Shown here: positions 1-7,276 of the stretch, in pieces | Layout of the letters: each line of letters starts with the position of its first letter | Numbering within the stretch: the stretch's first letter is position 1 | NCBI GenBank assembly: GCA_947456315.1 | Contig: CANGRU010000075.1 | Location: 1-7,276, forward strand | Length of the DNA: 7,276 bases | Reading direction: 5' to 3' | From: Beijerinckiaceae bacterium | GTDB lineage: Bacteria; Pseudomonadota; Alphaproteobacteria; Rhizobiales; Beijerinckiaceae | Notes under the pieces: generated by a model | What the model was told of the DNA's origin: nothing | Database searches by the model: none | The model's input: only the letters and a program-made list of their open reading frames with translations | Translations under genes and position numbers: made by a program

Positions 1-1
1 A

Positions 2-130
2 GCGGAGAAGCAGGCGATTGATATCGATCCTGTCTTTGCGGATGAGATCGTGTCGATTTTGAATCGCGTCTATACGGCCTCACCGGAGGTGATCGAGCGC
101 GCGCGCCAGATTGCCGAAGCGGCGCGTTAA
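2..130 (+). CDS. C-terminal end of a probable Bug/TctC-type substrate-binding protein (partial)
   Basis: Only the last 42 codons and a TAA stop are present; the gene begins before the window. The visible residues include the stretch DIDPVFADEI (residues 8-17 of the fragment) and SPEVIERARQIAEAAR at the very end. This resembles the usual C-terminus of tripartite tricarboxylate transporter receptors (Bug/TctC family), where a 'DP..geei' segment is followed by a helix and a 'tPpevierar' tail. Such receptors are periplasmic and deliver carboxylates, including aromatic acids in some cases (TphC for terephthalate), to a membrane permease. Its position 36 bases upstream of a hydroxylase and protocatechuate dioxygenase would suit an aromatic-acid receptor. 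The assignment rests on a short fragment, so another family with a similar tail cannot be excluded. Confidence 0.55.
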   Translation, partial: AEKQAIDIDPVFADEIVSILNRVYTASPEVIERARQIAEAAR

Positions 131-166
131 AAAGCAAAAAGCAAGCTAAGCAAAAAGAGCAAGAAA

Positions 167-2651
<2,485 letters not shown>

Positions 2652-2654
2652 TCC

Positions 2655-3278
2655 ATGAGCGTGAAATATCTCAAGGAAACGGCCTCCCAGACGGCAGGTC
2701 CTTATGTCCATATCGGTCTTGCCCCACATCAGGCGGGTTTCGATATTTTCCAGAACAATTTTGACAATAATCTCGTCAGCGCCACCACGCGCGGTGCGCA
2801 GATTATCATCGAAGGTCGTGTGTTCGACGGTTCGGGAAGTCTTGTCCGTGATGCTTTGATCGAAGCTTGGCAAGCCAATGCGGATGGTCGCTACAATCAT
2901 CCCGGCGATCGTCAGAAGACGGGTTCGGTGGATCCGAATTTCCGTGGCTGGGGTCGTGCCTGCACCGATTTTGAAAGCGGCATCTACCGTTTTTACACGG
3001 TGAAGCCGGGTTGCGTGGCGGGCCGCGAAGGCAAAGTGCAGGCGCCTCATATCAACCTTTGGATTGTCGCGCGCGGCATCAATATGGGCCTCAACACACG
3101 CATCTATTTTGCGGATGAAGAGAAAGCCAATGAATCGGATCCCATTCTGCGCGGGATCGAACTCAAGAAGCGCCGTGACACTTTGATCGCCAAGCCGTCA
3201 CAGAAAGACGGCAAGACGATCTATACATTCGACATTGTGTTGCAGGGCGAAAACGAGACGGTCTTCTTCGACGTCTGA
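2655..3278 (+). CDS. pcaG: Protocatechuate 3,4-dioxygenase alpha subunit
   Basis: A 207-residue partner of PcaH; it shares the intradiol dioxygenase fold but does not hold the iron, and contributes to the active-site pocket and oligomer. The N-terminal SQTAGPYVHIG (residues 11-21) is typical of PcaG. AWQANADGRY (71-80) parallels the equivalent segment of PcaH, as expected for subunits descended from a duplication. The second ligand histidine of PcaH is replaced here (APHIN, 130-134, with N134), and the PYPW tyrosine segment is replaced by KPGCVAGREG (117-126), consistent with a non-catalytic subunit. Start ATG 2655 has a good AAGGGA ribosome-binding site at 2641-2646 lying inside the end of pcaH. 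It is the last gene of the operon and is followed by an intrinsic terminator about 20 bases after its stop. Confidence 0.95.
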   Translation: MSVKYLKETASQTAGPYVHIGLAPHQAGFDIFQNNFDNNLVSATTRGAQIIIEGRVFDGSGSLVRDALIEAWQANADGRYNHPGDRQKTGSVDPNFRGWGRACTDFESGIYRFYTVKPGCVAGREGKVQAPHINLWIVARGINMGLNTRIYFADEEKANESDPILRGIELKKRRDTLIAKPSQKDGKTIYTFDIVLQGENETVFFDV

Positions 3279-3299
3279 TTATTGCCTTCTGAAAAAAAG

Positions 3300-3330
3300 A
3301 AGCCCCGCATTTTCATGCGGGGCTTTTTTT
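3300..3330. terminator. Strong intrinsic terminator, probably bidirectional
   Basis: AAGCCCCGCAT pairs with ATGCGGGGCTT (11 bp) around a TTTC loop, followed on the plus strand by a run of seven T (3324-3330). On the minus strand the same stem is followed by TTC and seven T (complement of 3292-3301). It should end pcaHG transcripts and can also stop transcripts leaving wrbA in the opposite direction. Confidence 0.9.
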
Positions 3331-3333
3331 ATT

Positions 3334-3420
3334 CGTCATTGCGAGCGAAGCGAAGCAATCCAGGGGCCTTACGTGTGGCCTTATGGGTTGCCGCGTCGCC
3401 TTCGGCTCCTCGCAATGACG
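3334..3420. repeat. Palindromic interspersed repeat (alphaproteobacterial REP/MITE-like element)
   Basis: An 87-base element bounded by a perfect 12-bp inverted repeat, CGTCATTGCGAG (3334-3345) and CTCGCAATGACG (3409-3420). The pairing continues imperfectly inward: GCGAAGCGAAGCAATCC on the left against the reverse complement of GGTTGCCGCGTCGCCTTCGGC on the right, with a few extra bases in the right arm. Translated, such elements give tell-tale peptides; here HCERSEAIQ on the plus strand and DCFASLAMT on the minus strand, which I recognise as repeat-derived strings from many alphaproteobacterial annotations. It lies between convergent genes, 3 bases after the terminator T-run and 10 bases before the wrbA stop. 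No target-site duplication is evident. Copy number in this genome cannot be judged from one window. Confidence 0.8.
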
Positions 3421-3430
3421 GCTGTGCTGA

Positions 3431-4030
3431 TTAGCCGAAAAGCTTTGCCGCTGTCTTGGCCACCAGCTCGCCCTGATGGCGCGCACCTGCGAGATCAATC
3501 TCGCTCGGCTGGCGTGAGCCATCACCGGCCGCCAGAGTTGTGGCACCATACGGCGCGCCGCCGACGATCTCGGTCATGCTCATCTGGCCCTGATGGCTGT
3601 AGGGCAGGCCCACAATCACCATGCCGAAATGCAGCAGATTGGTGATGATGGAAAAGAGCGTGGTTTCCTGACCGCCATGCTGTGTGGCGGTCGAGACGAA
3701 AGCCGCGCCGACTTTGCCATTGAGCGCACCGCGGGCCCAGAGTCCGCCAGCCTGATCAAGAAAGGCCGCCATTTGCGAAGACATGCGGCCAAAGCGCGTG
3801 CCTGTGCCCACAATGATTGCATCATACTGGTCAAGCTCTTCGATCTTGGCGACAGGCGCTTTCTGGTCGAGTTTGAAATGATGTGTGCGCGCGATTTCTT
3901 CCGGCACGGTTTCCGGCACGCGCTTGATGTCGACGGTGGCGCCAGCAGCGCGTGCGCCCTCAGCCATGGCTTCAGCCATTTTTTCGATGTGACCATAGGT
4001 CGAGTAATAGAGAACCAGAACTTTTGCCAT
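3431..4030 (-). CDS. wrbA: NAD(P)H:quinone oxidoreductase, WrbA type
   Basis: A 199-residue flavodoxin-like cytosolic enzyme, the same length as E. coli WrbA (198) and alignable to it end to end from memory. It reduces quinones by two electrons with NAD(P)H and FMN, avoiding semiquinone radicals. The FMN phosphate loop is STYGHI (residues 10-15). GTGTRFG (75-81) and [10 protein letters not shown] (113-122) form the isoalloxazine site; the usual GTPTRFG has Gly for Pro here, a small variation. H134 and the segment [19 protein letters not shown] (158-176) are further family marks. The ATG at 4030 is preceded by AAAGGA about 9 bases upstream on the minus strand. It is the last gene of the doxX-pirin-wrbA operon, 14 bases after the pirin gene, and would take part in a quinone-detoxification module. 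Confidence 0.96.
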   Translation of the reverse strand: MAKVLVLYYSTYGHIEKMAEAMAEGARAAGATVDIKRVPETVPEEIARTHHFKLDQKAPVAKIEELDQYDAIIVGTGTRFGRMSSQMAAFLDQAGGLWARGALNGKVGAAFVSTATQHGGQETTLFSIITNLLHFGMVIVGLPYSHQGQMSMTEIVGGAPYGATTLAAGDGSRQPSEIDLAGARHQGELVAKTAAKLFG

Positions 4031-4044
4031 TGGGAGTTGTCCTT

Positions 4045-4749
4045 TTATGGAAGATCGAAGATCAGAAATTCAGTTTGGTCTTTGCTGGCAGATAGTGTCA
4101 GCAATGTTTCATTTTCAAGAGCCAGGCCGTCACCGCTCTCCAGCTTGATGCTGTTGACATCCAGCGCACCGCGCACGATTTGAACCCAGCCGCGCCGACC
4201 TTGGCGCAACCCATGCTGCAGGCTTGCACCCGCATCAAGAAGGCCAGCATAAAGATCGGCATCCTGATGGATCATCAGGGATCCATCACGCCCGTCGCCC
4301 GACACCACAAGTCGCGCGCGCCCCTTTTTGTCGTCAGCAACAAATGTTTTCTGGTCGTAACGTGGCGTGTGGTTGGTGGCATCCGGCATGATCCAGATTT
4401 GCAGAAAGTGCACGCCATCCTTGGCGGACGGATTGAACTCGCTGTGGCGGATGCCCGAGCCCGCAGACATGACTTGCACGTCACCCGCATTGATCACCGA
4501 GCCTGTGCCAATCGAATCCTTATGTTCCAGCGCGCCCTCCACGACATAGGAGATGATCTCCATGTCGCGATGGCCATGCGTGCCAAAACCCTGGCCGGCA
4601 CTCACGCGGTCTTCGTTGATCACGCGCAAGGCACTGAAGCTCATATGCGCGGGATCATAATAATCGGCGAAAGAGAATGTGTGGAAGGAGTCGAGCCAGC
4701 CATGATTGGCATGGCCACGTTCCTGCGCCTTGCGAACCTTGGCGGACAT
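4045..4749 (-). CDS. Pirin family protein, YhhW-like (putative quercetin 2,3-dioxygenase)
   Basis: A 234-residue two-domain cupin protein closely resembling E. coli YhhW (231 residues), which has quercetinase activity in vitro; the natural substrate of bacterial pirins is mostly unknown. The family opening [13 protein letters not shown] is at residues 6-18, followed by [11 protein letters not shown] (39-49). The metal site known from YhhW can be read as H58 and H60 ([11 protein letters not shown]), then H102 and E104 ([11 protein letters not shown]), so metal binding should be intact. The C-terminal cupin half contains [15 protein letters not shown] and ends in LIFDLP. The ATG at 4749 has GAGAGGA about 9 bases upstream. 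It lies 17 bases after doxX and 14 bases before wrbA, so the three are almost certainly co-transcribed. A role in removing quinone or flavonoid-like compounds is inference from the neighbours. Confidence 0.94.
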   Translation of the reverse strand: MSAKVRKAQERGHANHGWLDSFHTFSFADYYDPAHMSFSALRVINEDRVSAGQGFGTHGHRDMEIISYVVEGALEHKDSIGTGSVINAGDVQVMSAGSGIRHSEFNPSAKDGVHFLQIWIMPDATNHTPRYDQKTFVADDKKGRARLVVSGDGRDGSLMIHQDADLYAGLLDAGASLQHGLRQGRRGWVQIVRGALDVNSIKLESGDGLALENETLLTLSASKDQTEFLIFDLP

Positions 4750-4766
4750 ATGACCAATCCTCTCTC

Positions 4767-5234
4767 TTAGAATTCGCGGCCAAGCAGGGCATCGAGCGAA
4801 TAGCGCCCGCCGCCACGCAACACATAGGCCAGAGCCACAAGACCCCAGAACAGCGGATATTCATAGCCGCCCGAAGTCCAGAAAAATCCGGCGCCCCAAT
4901 GCACGCCGACTGTGGCGACCGCCATCATGCCCGCCACAAGTGCGGCCACTGGGCGGGTGAGCAGGCCAAGGGCCAGAAACAATCCGCCGACCACTTCGAT
5001 CAATCCGGCCAGCAGCGCGAAAGAGGCTGGCAGGCCGAGCTTGGCTTCAAAAAACTGGCCGGTCGCTGCAAGGCCATAGCCGCCAAAAGCTCCGAACAAT
5101 TTCTGCGCGCCATGGGGCAGGAGGAAAAGACCGGCGGTGACGCGGATCAAGGGTTCGCCAAAGGGTGCCAGGCTAGCCGTCAAAGGCTGCAAGGCGGGCA
5201 AGATCGGCTTGGCGGGGGTTTCTGCGTAGGACAT
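4767..5234 (-). CDS. DoxX family membrane protein
   Basis: A 155-residue inner-membrane protein of the DoxX/DoxD-like family. Four hydrophobic segments are visible at about residues 25-42, 70-90, 94-112 and 125-141. Family marks include LIRVTAGLFLLPHGAQKLFG (29-48), E80 in the second helix, LLTRPVAA (91-98) and GGYEYPLFW (122-130). The biochemical role of this family is poorly defined; members often sit next to pirins, quinone reductases and LysR regulators, and are linked to redox or thiol stress. The frame is open to an ATG at 5294, but the start at 5234 is preferred: it has GGAG 7 bases upstream, the extra 20 residues have no family character, and the longer form would begin inside the divergent regulatory region. 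It is the first gene of the operon and is probably driven by the LysR-controlled promoter just upstream. Confidence 0.9.
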   Translation of the reverse strand: MSYAETPAKPILPALQPLTASLAPFGEPLIRVTAGLFLLPHGAQKLFGAFGGYGLAATGQFFEAKLGLPASFALLAGLIEVVGGLFLALGLLTRPVAALVAGMMAVATVGVHWGAGFFWTSGGYEYPLFWGLVALAYVLRGGGRYSLDALLGREF

Positions 5235-5265
5235 TTGGACTCTCCATAGGTTGATGTTGCCCTCA

Positions 5266-5294
5266 CAGATAGGCCTCGATGTATTCAAGAACAA
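5266..5294 (-). promoter_or_regulatory. Candidate promoter of the doxX-pirin-wrbA operon
   Basis: On the minus strand, TTGTTC (complement of 5289-5294) and TATCTG (complement of 5266-5271) are separated by exactly 17 bases. The match to TTGACA/TATAAT is weak, as is common for LysR-activated promoters. Transcription would begin near 5259, giving a leader of about 25 bases before the doxX ATG. The GAACAAT half-site at 5289-5295 overlaps the -35 box. Confidence 0.4.
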
Positions 5295-5297
5295 TCA

Positions 5298-5326
5298 TCG
5301 ACTTTCGGAACTTATTGTTCTATTTT
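5298..5326 (+). promoter_or_regulatory. Candidate promoter of the lysR gene
   Basis: TCGACT (5298-5303) and TATTTT (5321-5326), each four of six to consensus, are 17 bases apart. Transcription would start near 5333 and leave a short leader of about 19 bases carrying GGAG at 5341-5344. The -10 lies in the middle of the inverted repeat 5311-5339, so a bound regulator would repress its own gene. Confidence 0.4.
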
Positions 5327-5339
5327 TAGCAACAATAAG
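5311..5339. promoter_or_regulatory. Probable LysR-type operator in the divergent region
   Basis: A perfect 9-bp inverted repeat, CTTATTGTT at 5311-5319 and AACAATAAG at 5331-5339, with an 11-base AT-rich centre. This fits the T-N11-A dyad form of LysR-type recognition sites. A third half-site, GAACAAT at 5289-5295, repeats the arm sequence and lies about 20 bases away towards doxX. The dyad centre is about 66 bases upstream of the predicted doxX transcription start, the usual place for a LysR recognition site. Confidence 0.65.
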
Positions 5340-5351
5340 CGGAGTGCCCCT

Positions 5352-6263
5352 TTGGATCGTCTGGCTGCCATTGAAGCTTTTGTGCAGGTTGCGGAAACCG
5401 CCTCTTTCTCGGAGGCGGCGCGCCGTCTGCGCACATCGAAGTCGGTTGTCTCGCGTCAGGTCAGTGCGCTGGAGGCAGAGCTGGGCGCGCGCCTGTTTCA
5501 TCGCACCACACGGTCGCTGACGTTGACGGAGGCGGGGCAGGGTTATCGCGAGCGTGTCGGTCAGATTTTGGCCGATCTGGCGGAAGCCAATCTGGCTGTC
5601 ACGCAATTGCAGGCTGCGCCTCGTGGCACCTTGCGTGTCAATGCGCCGATGAGCTTCGGCTTTCTCCATCTGGCACCAGCGCTACCGGATTTTCAGGCGC
5701 GCTATCCGGAGGTCGCGCTCGATGTGTCGATGAATGATCGCTTTGTTGATCTCGTCGATGAAGGCTTCGATGTTGCCGTGCGCATTGCAGCCTTGCAGGA
5801 TTCAAGCCTGATCGCGCGCCGTCTGGCGCCCATTCGTCTGGTTGTCTGTGCAAGTCCTGATTATCTCAAAGCGCGTGGCACGCCACGTGTTCCGCAAGAT
5901 CTGCACGCGCATGCCTGTATCGTGAACAGCAACATCGCTTCCGCTCATGAGTGGAAGTTTGTCGATGCACAAGGCAAACCGCTTGTGGTCAAAGTGGATA
6001 GCAAGATCGCCATCAACAATGGGGATGCTTTGCGTGTGGCAGCTTTGGGCGGCATGGGGCTCACCATTCTACCGACCTTCATTGTCGGGCGTGATTTGCA
6101 AGCGGGCACGCTGGTCAGTGTGCTGGCAGATTTCATGCCCCAGCAATTGGGGCTGCATGCGCTCTATCCCCATGCGCGCCATTTGTCGCCAAAAGTGCGC
6201 GCTTTTGTTGACTTTCTGGCCGAACGCTTTGGTCCGCGCCCCTATTGGGATCTGGTCGAATAG
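5352..6263 (+). CDS. LysR-type transcriptional regulator
   Basis: A 303-residue cytosolic DNA-binding protein of standard LysR length. The winged helix-turn-helix occupies residues 1-60, with ASFSEAARRLRTSKSVVSRQ (17-36) as the helix-turn-helix and LFHRTTRSLTLTEAG (48-62) as the wing. A linker helix follows, then the periplasmic-binding-like effector domain from RGTLRVNAPMSFG (91-103) to about 295. The subgroup resembles the CrgA/AaeR-like regulators often found beside oxidoreductase genes. The start is a TTG at 5352, with GGAG at 5341-5344 seven bases upstream; the first residues (M)DRLAAIEAF match the normal LysR opening and no in-frame ATG lies nearby. It is divergent from doxX and most likely controls that operon and itself. 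The effector is unknown; a quinone or other electrophile is a reasonable guess. Confidence 0.95.
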   Translation: MDRLAAIEAFVQVAETASFSEAARRLRTSKSVVSRQVSALEAELGARLFHRTTRSLTLTEAGQGYRERVGQILADLAEANLAVTQLQAAPRGTLRVNAPMSFGFLHLAPALPDFQARYPEVALDVSMNDRFVDLVDEGFDVAVRIAALQDSSLIARRLAPIRLVVCASPDYLKARGTPRVPQDLHAHACIVNSNIASAHEWKFVDAQGKPLVVKVDSKIAINNGDALRVAALGGMGLTILPTFIVGRDLQAGTLVSVLADFMPQQLGLHALYPHARHLSPKVRAFVDFLAERFGPRPYWDLVE

Positions 6264-6264
6264 A

Positions 6265-7149
6265 TCAGCGGGCCTGGAGATCAAAATATAAATAGACCGG
6301 TCCGCCATTGGGCGGCGGAGGTAGGGTGCCGGCTTTGCGCACAGCATCGAGCGCTGCTTTGTCAATTCCCGGATCGCCGCTCGACTGGATGACCGCTGAC
6401 TGGAAAATATGCCCTGCGCTATCAACGCCAAATGACACACGCACATGCACGGAGCCCAGATAGCGCCGTTGTGGAAGCGACAGCTTTTCCATCACCATGG
6501 CGTAAACCGTCGCGCTGTAGCTGCGATCTGCTTGGCCGCGCATAAGGGTCGATTTGGGTGCTGGCGTTGAAAACGTCACGGGCGGCAATTGCGTGTGCAC
6601 GCCCGAATAGTCGGGTGTTTTTTCCGGCTCTTTTTCAGGCTCTTTTTGTTCTTGCTCTTGGTCTTGCGGCTGTTCGGCCGGCGCGGGTTTTTCCTCGGGC
6701 GCGGGTTTTTCCTCAGGTTCGAGCTTCTGCTCGGGCTCGGGTTTTTCGGCGGGCTCGGGCTGTGTCGCTTCTCCGCTCTGATCCTCGTCTGATGCGCGTG
6801 GCGCGTCGGTGGCGGGTTTCAGATCGATGTTTTGTTGTGGCGGTTGCTCAGGCACGGGAGCGGGCTCAGGCGCGGGCGCTGGCGCTTGTGGTTCGGGTTG
6901 TGGCTCGGCAGGTTTTTCGGGCGGCGGCGGCTCGATGATGACCTCCACCGGAATGGCTTCTTCGAGTGGCGGCACATATACTGACACTTCGGTGAGGGCC
7001 AGAAAGATGAGCGCATGTATCGCAAGCCCGACGAGGAAGCTCACGACATAACGCAGGTTGTCGCGATAGGGCGGACGAGCAGGCAGCGCGTCGCGCAGGT
7101 CGAGCAGAACGGGCTCAACTGTCACTTCCGCTTCTGGTTCAAAGCTCAT
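6265..7149 (-). CDS. tonB: TonB-family energy transducer
   Basis: A 294-residue inner-membrane protein that would couple the proton-motive force (through ExbB-ExbD) to TonB-dependent outer-membrane receptors. A cytoplasmic segment of about 33 residues leads to one membrane helix at about 34-52. H45 in GLAIH sits where E. coli TonB has its essential transmembrane His20. Next comes a Pro/Glu/Lys-rich periplasmic spacer from about 73 to 180 (EPPPPEKP, EEKPAPEEKPAP, KEPEKEPEK). The TonB C-terminal domain runs from about 210 to 294, with SVHVRVSFGVDSAGHI, SSGDPGIDKAALDAV and LPPPPNGGP. An upstream in-frame ATG at 7257 would give 330 residues, but it has no ribosome-binding site and its first 36 residues do not look like a TonB cytoplasmic tail; ATG 7149, or GTG 7152, with AAGGA further upstream is preferred. 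No exbB or exbD is in the window. Its stop is one base from that of lysR. Confidence 0.9.
   Translation of the reverse strand: MSFEPEAEVTVEPVLLDLRDALPARPPYRDNLRYVVSFLVGLAIHALIFLALTEVSVYVPPLEEAIPVEVIIEPPPPEKPAEPQPEPQAPAPAPEPAPVPEQPPQQNIDLKPATDAPRASDEDQSGEATQPEPAEKPEPEQKLEPEEKPAPEEKPAPAEQPQDQEQEQKEPEKEPEKTPDYSGVHTQLPPVTFSTPAPKSTLMRGQADRSYSATVYAMVMEKLSLPQRRYLGSVHVRVSFGVDSAGHIFQSAVIQSSGDPGIDKAALDAVRKAGTLPPPPNGGPVYLYFDLQAR
6626..6649 (-). repeat. 12-bp tandem repeat inside tonB spacer
   Basis: GGCTCTTTTTCA (6626-6637) is followed directly by GGCTCTTTTTGT (6638-6649). It encodes the EPEKEPEK-like part of the periplasmic spacer. The near identity at DNA level suggests recent duplication, in frame because the unit is a multiple of three. 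Confidence 0.6.
6681..6716 (-). repeat. 18-bp tandem repeat inside tonB spacer
   Basis: GCGCGGGTTTTTCCTCGG (6681-6698) and a second copy differing at one base (6699-6716) encode two EEKPAP units. A diverged relative with CTCGGGTTTTTC lies at about 6735-6746. This looks like slippage-driven length change in a tolerant rod-like segment. Confidence 0.7.
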
Positions 7150-7276
7150 CACGATAGGGGCGGTCCTTTTGGGCAGGGCAACTTCTATTGGTCTGGAGCA
7201 GATTCCGCTAGTCCCGGTGCTTGGCGGGCCTCGCGCCGCCCTGTAGGCTTGGGCCATAAAAAAGAAGATCGGGAGG
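7150..7276. other. Region upstream of tonB, no clear promoter
   Basis: These 127 bases precede the chosen tonB start and run to the window edge. On the minus strand they hold AAAAGGA about 14 bases before the ATG, a spacing longer than usual (11 bases to the GTG at 7152). I see no convincing -35/-10 pair, no Fur-like palindrome and no terminator. The frame is open here to ATG 7257, but its codons do not look like a conserved protein part. Confidence 0.4.

Noticed and set aside
3313..3549. Minus-strand frame containing DCFASLAMT
   Set aside because: The peptide is a translation of the interspersed repeat joined to out-of-frame wrbA sequence.
3235..3645. Plus-strand open frame of 136 codons after pcaG
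   Set aside because: It runs through the terminator and the palindromic repeat and into the antisense of wrbA; its RHCERSEAIQ string comes from the repeat.
3593..4183. Plus-strand frame opposite wrbA and the pirin gene
   Set aside because: No family character; it spans two real minus-strand genes.
4677..5249. Plus-strand frame opposite doxX
   Set aside because: Antisense to a clear four-helix DoxX gene, with no ribosome-binding site or motif.
5235..5294. Twenty-residue N-terminal extension of DoxX from ATG 5294
   Set aside because: The extension covers the predicted promoter and a regulator half-site, and the ATG at 5234 has a well-spaced GGAG.
6558..7051. Plus-strand frames opposite the tonB spacer (Ala/Arg-, Phe/Leu- or Gly/Ser-rich)
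   Set aside because: Low-complexity readings of the Pro/Glu codon repeats in other frames.

Overview
The window reads as ordinary chromosomal DNA of an alphaproteobacterium, probably of the order Hyphomicrobiales (Rhizobiales). The grounds are the fairly GC-rich codon use, the protein families present, and a palindromic repeat whose ends read CGTCATTGCGAG / CTCGCAATGACG, a type I know from alphaproteobacterial genomes. The genus cannot be fixed from the sequence alone. No tRNA, rRNA, CRISPR array, transposase or phage gene was seen.

Left part (1-3330, + strand): an aromatic-acid catabolic operon. It opens with the last 42 codons of a protein that looks like a tripartite tricarboxylate transporter (Bug/TctC) substrate-binding protein. 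A 528-residue FAD-dependent aromatic hydroxylase of the PheA/TfdB/MhpA type follows, then a 124-base gap with two inverted repeats, then pcaH and pcaG, the two subunits of protocatechuate 3,4-dioxygenase. A strong hairpin terminator closes the operon. The inferred logic is uptake of an aromatic acid, hydroxylation to protocatechuate or a related catechol, and ortho ring cleavage. The later pca genes (pcaB, pcaC, pcaD) are not in the window.

Middle (3331-5351): an 87-base palindromic repeat sits between the convergent pcaG and wrbA genes. A tight minus-strand operon, doxX-pirin-wrbA, encodes a DoxX membrane protein, a YhhW-like pirin and a WrbA quinone reductase. It diverges from a LysR-type regulator. 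The 117-base divergent region holds a perfect 9-bp inverted repeat plus an extra half-site, placed as expected for LysR-type control of both directions. The module looks like a defence against quinones or electrophiles.

Right part (5352-7276): the lysR gene (TTG start) ends one base from the stop codon of a convergent TonB-family energy transducer. The TonB protein has one N-terminal membrane helix, a long Pro/Glu-rich periplasmic spacer with short internal DNA repeats, and a TonB C-terminal domain. No exbB or exbD lies in the window.

I found no convincing undescribed system. The observations most worth following are the LysR operator layout, the non-PobA hydroxylase coupled to pcaHG, and the structured leader of pcaH.
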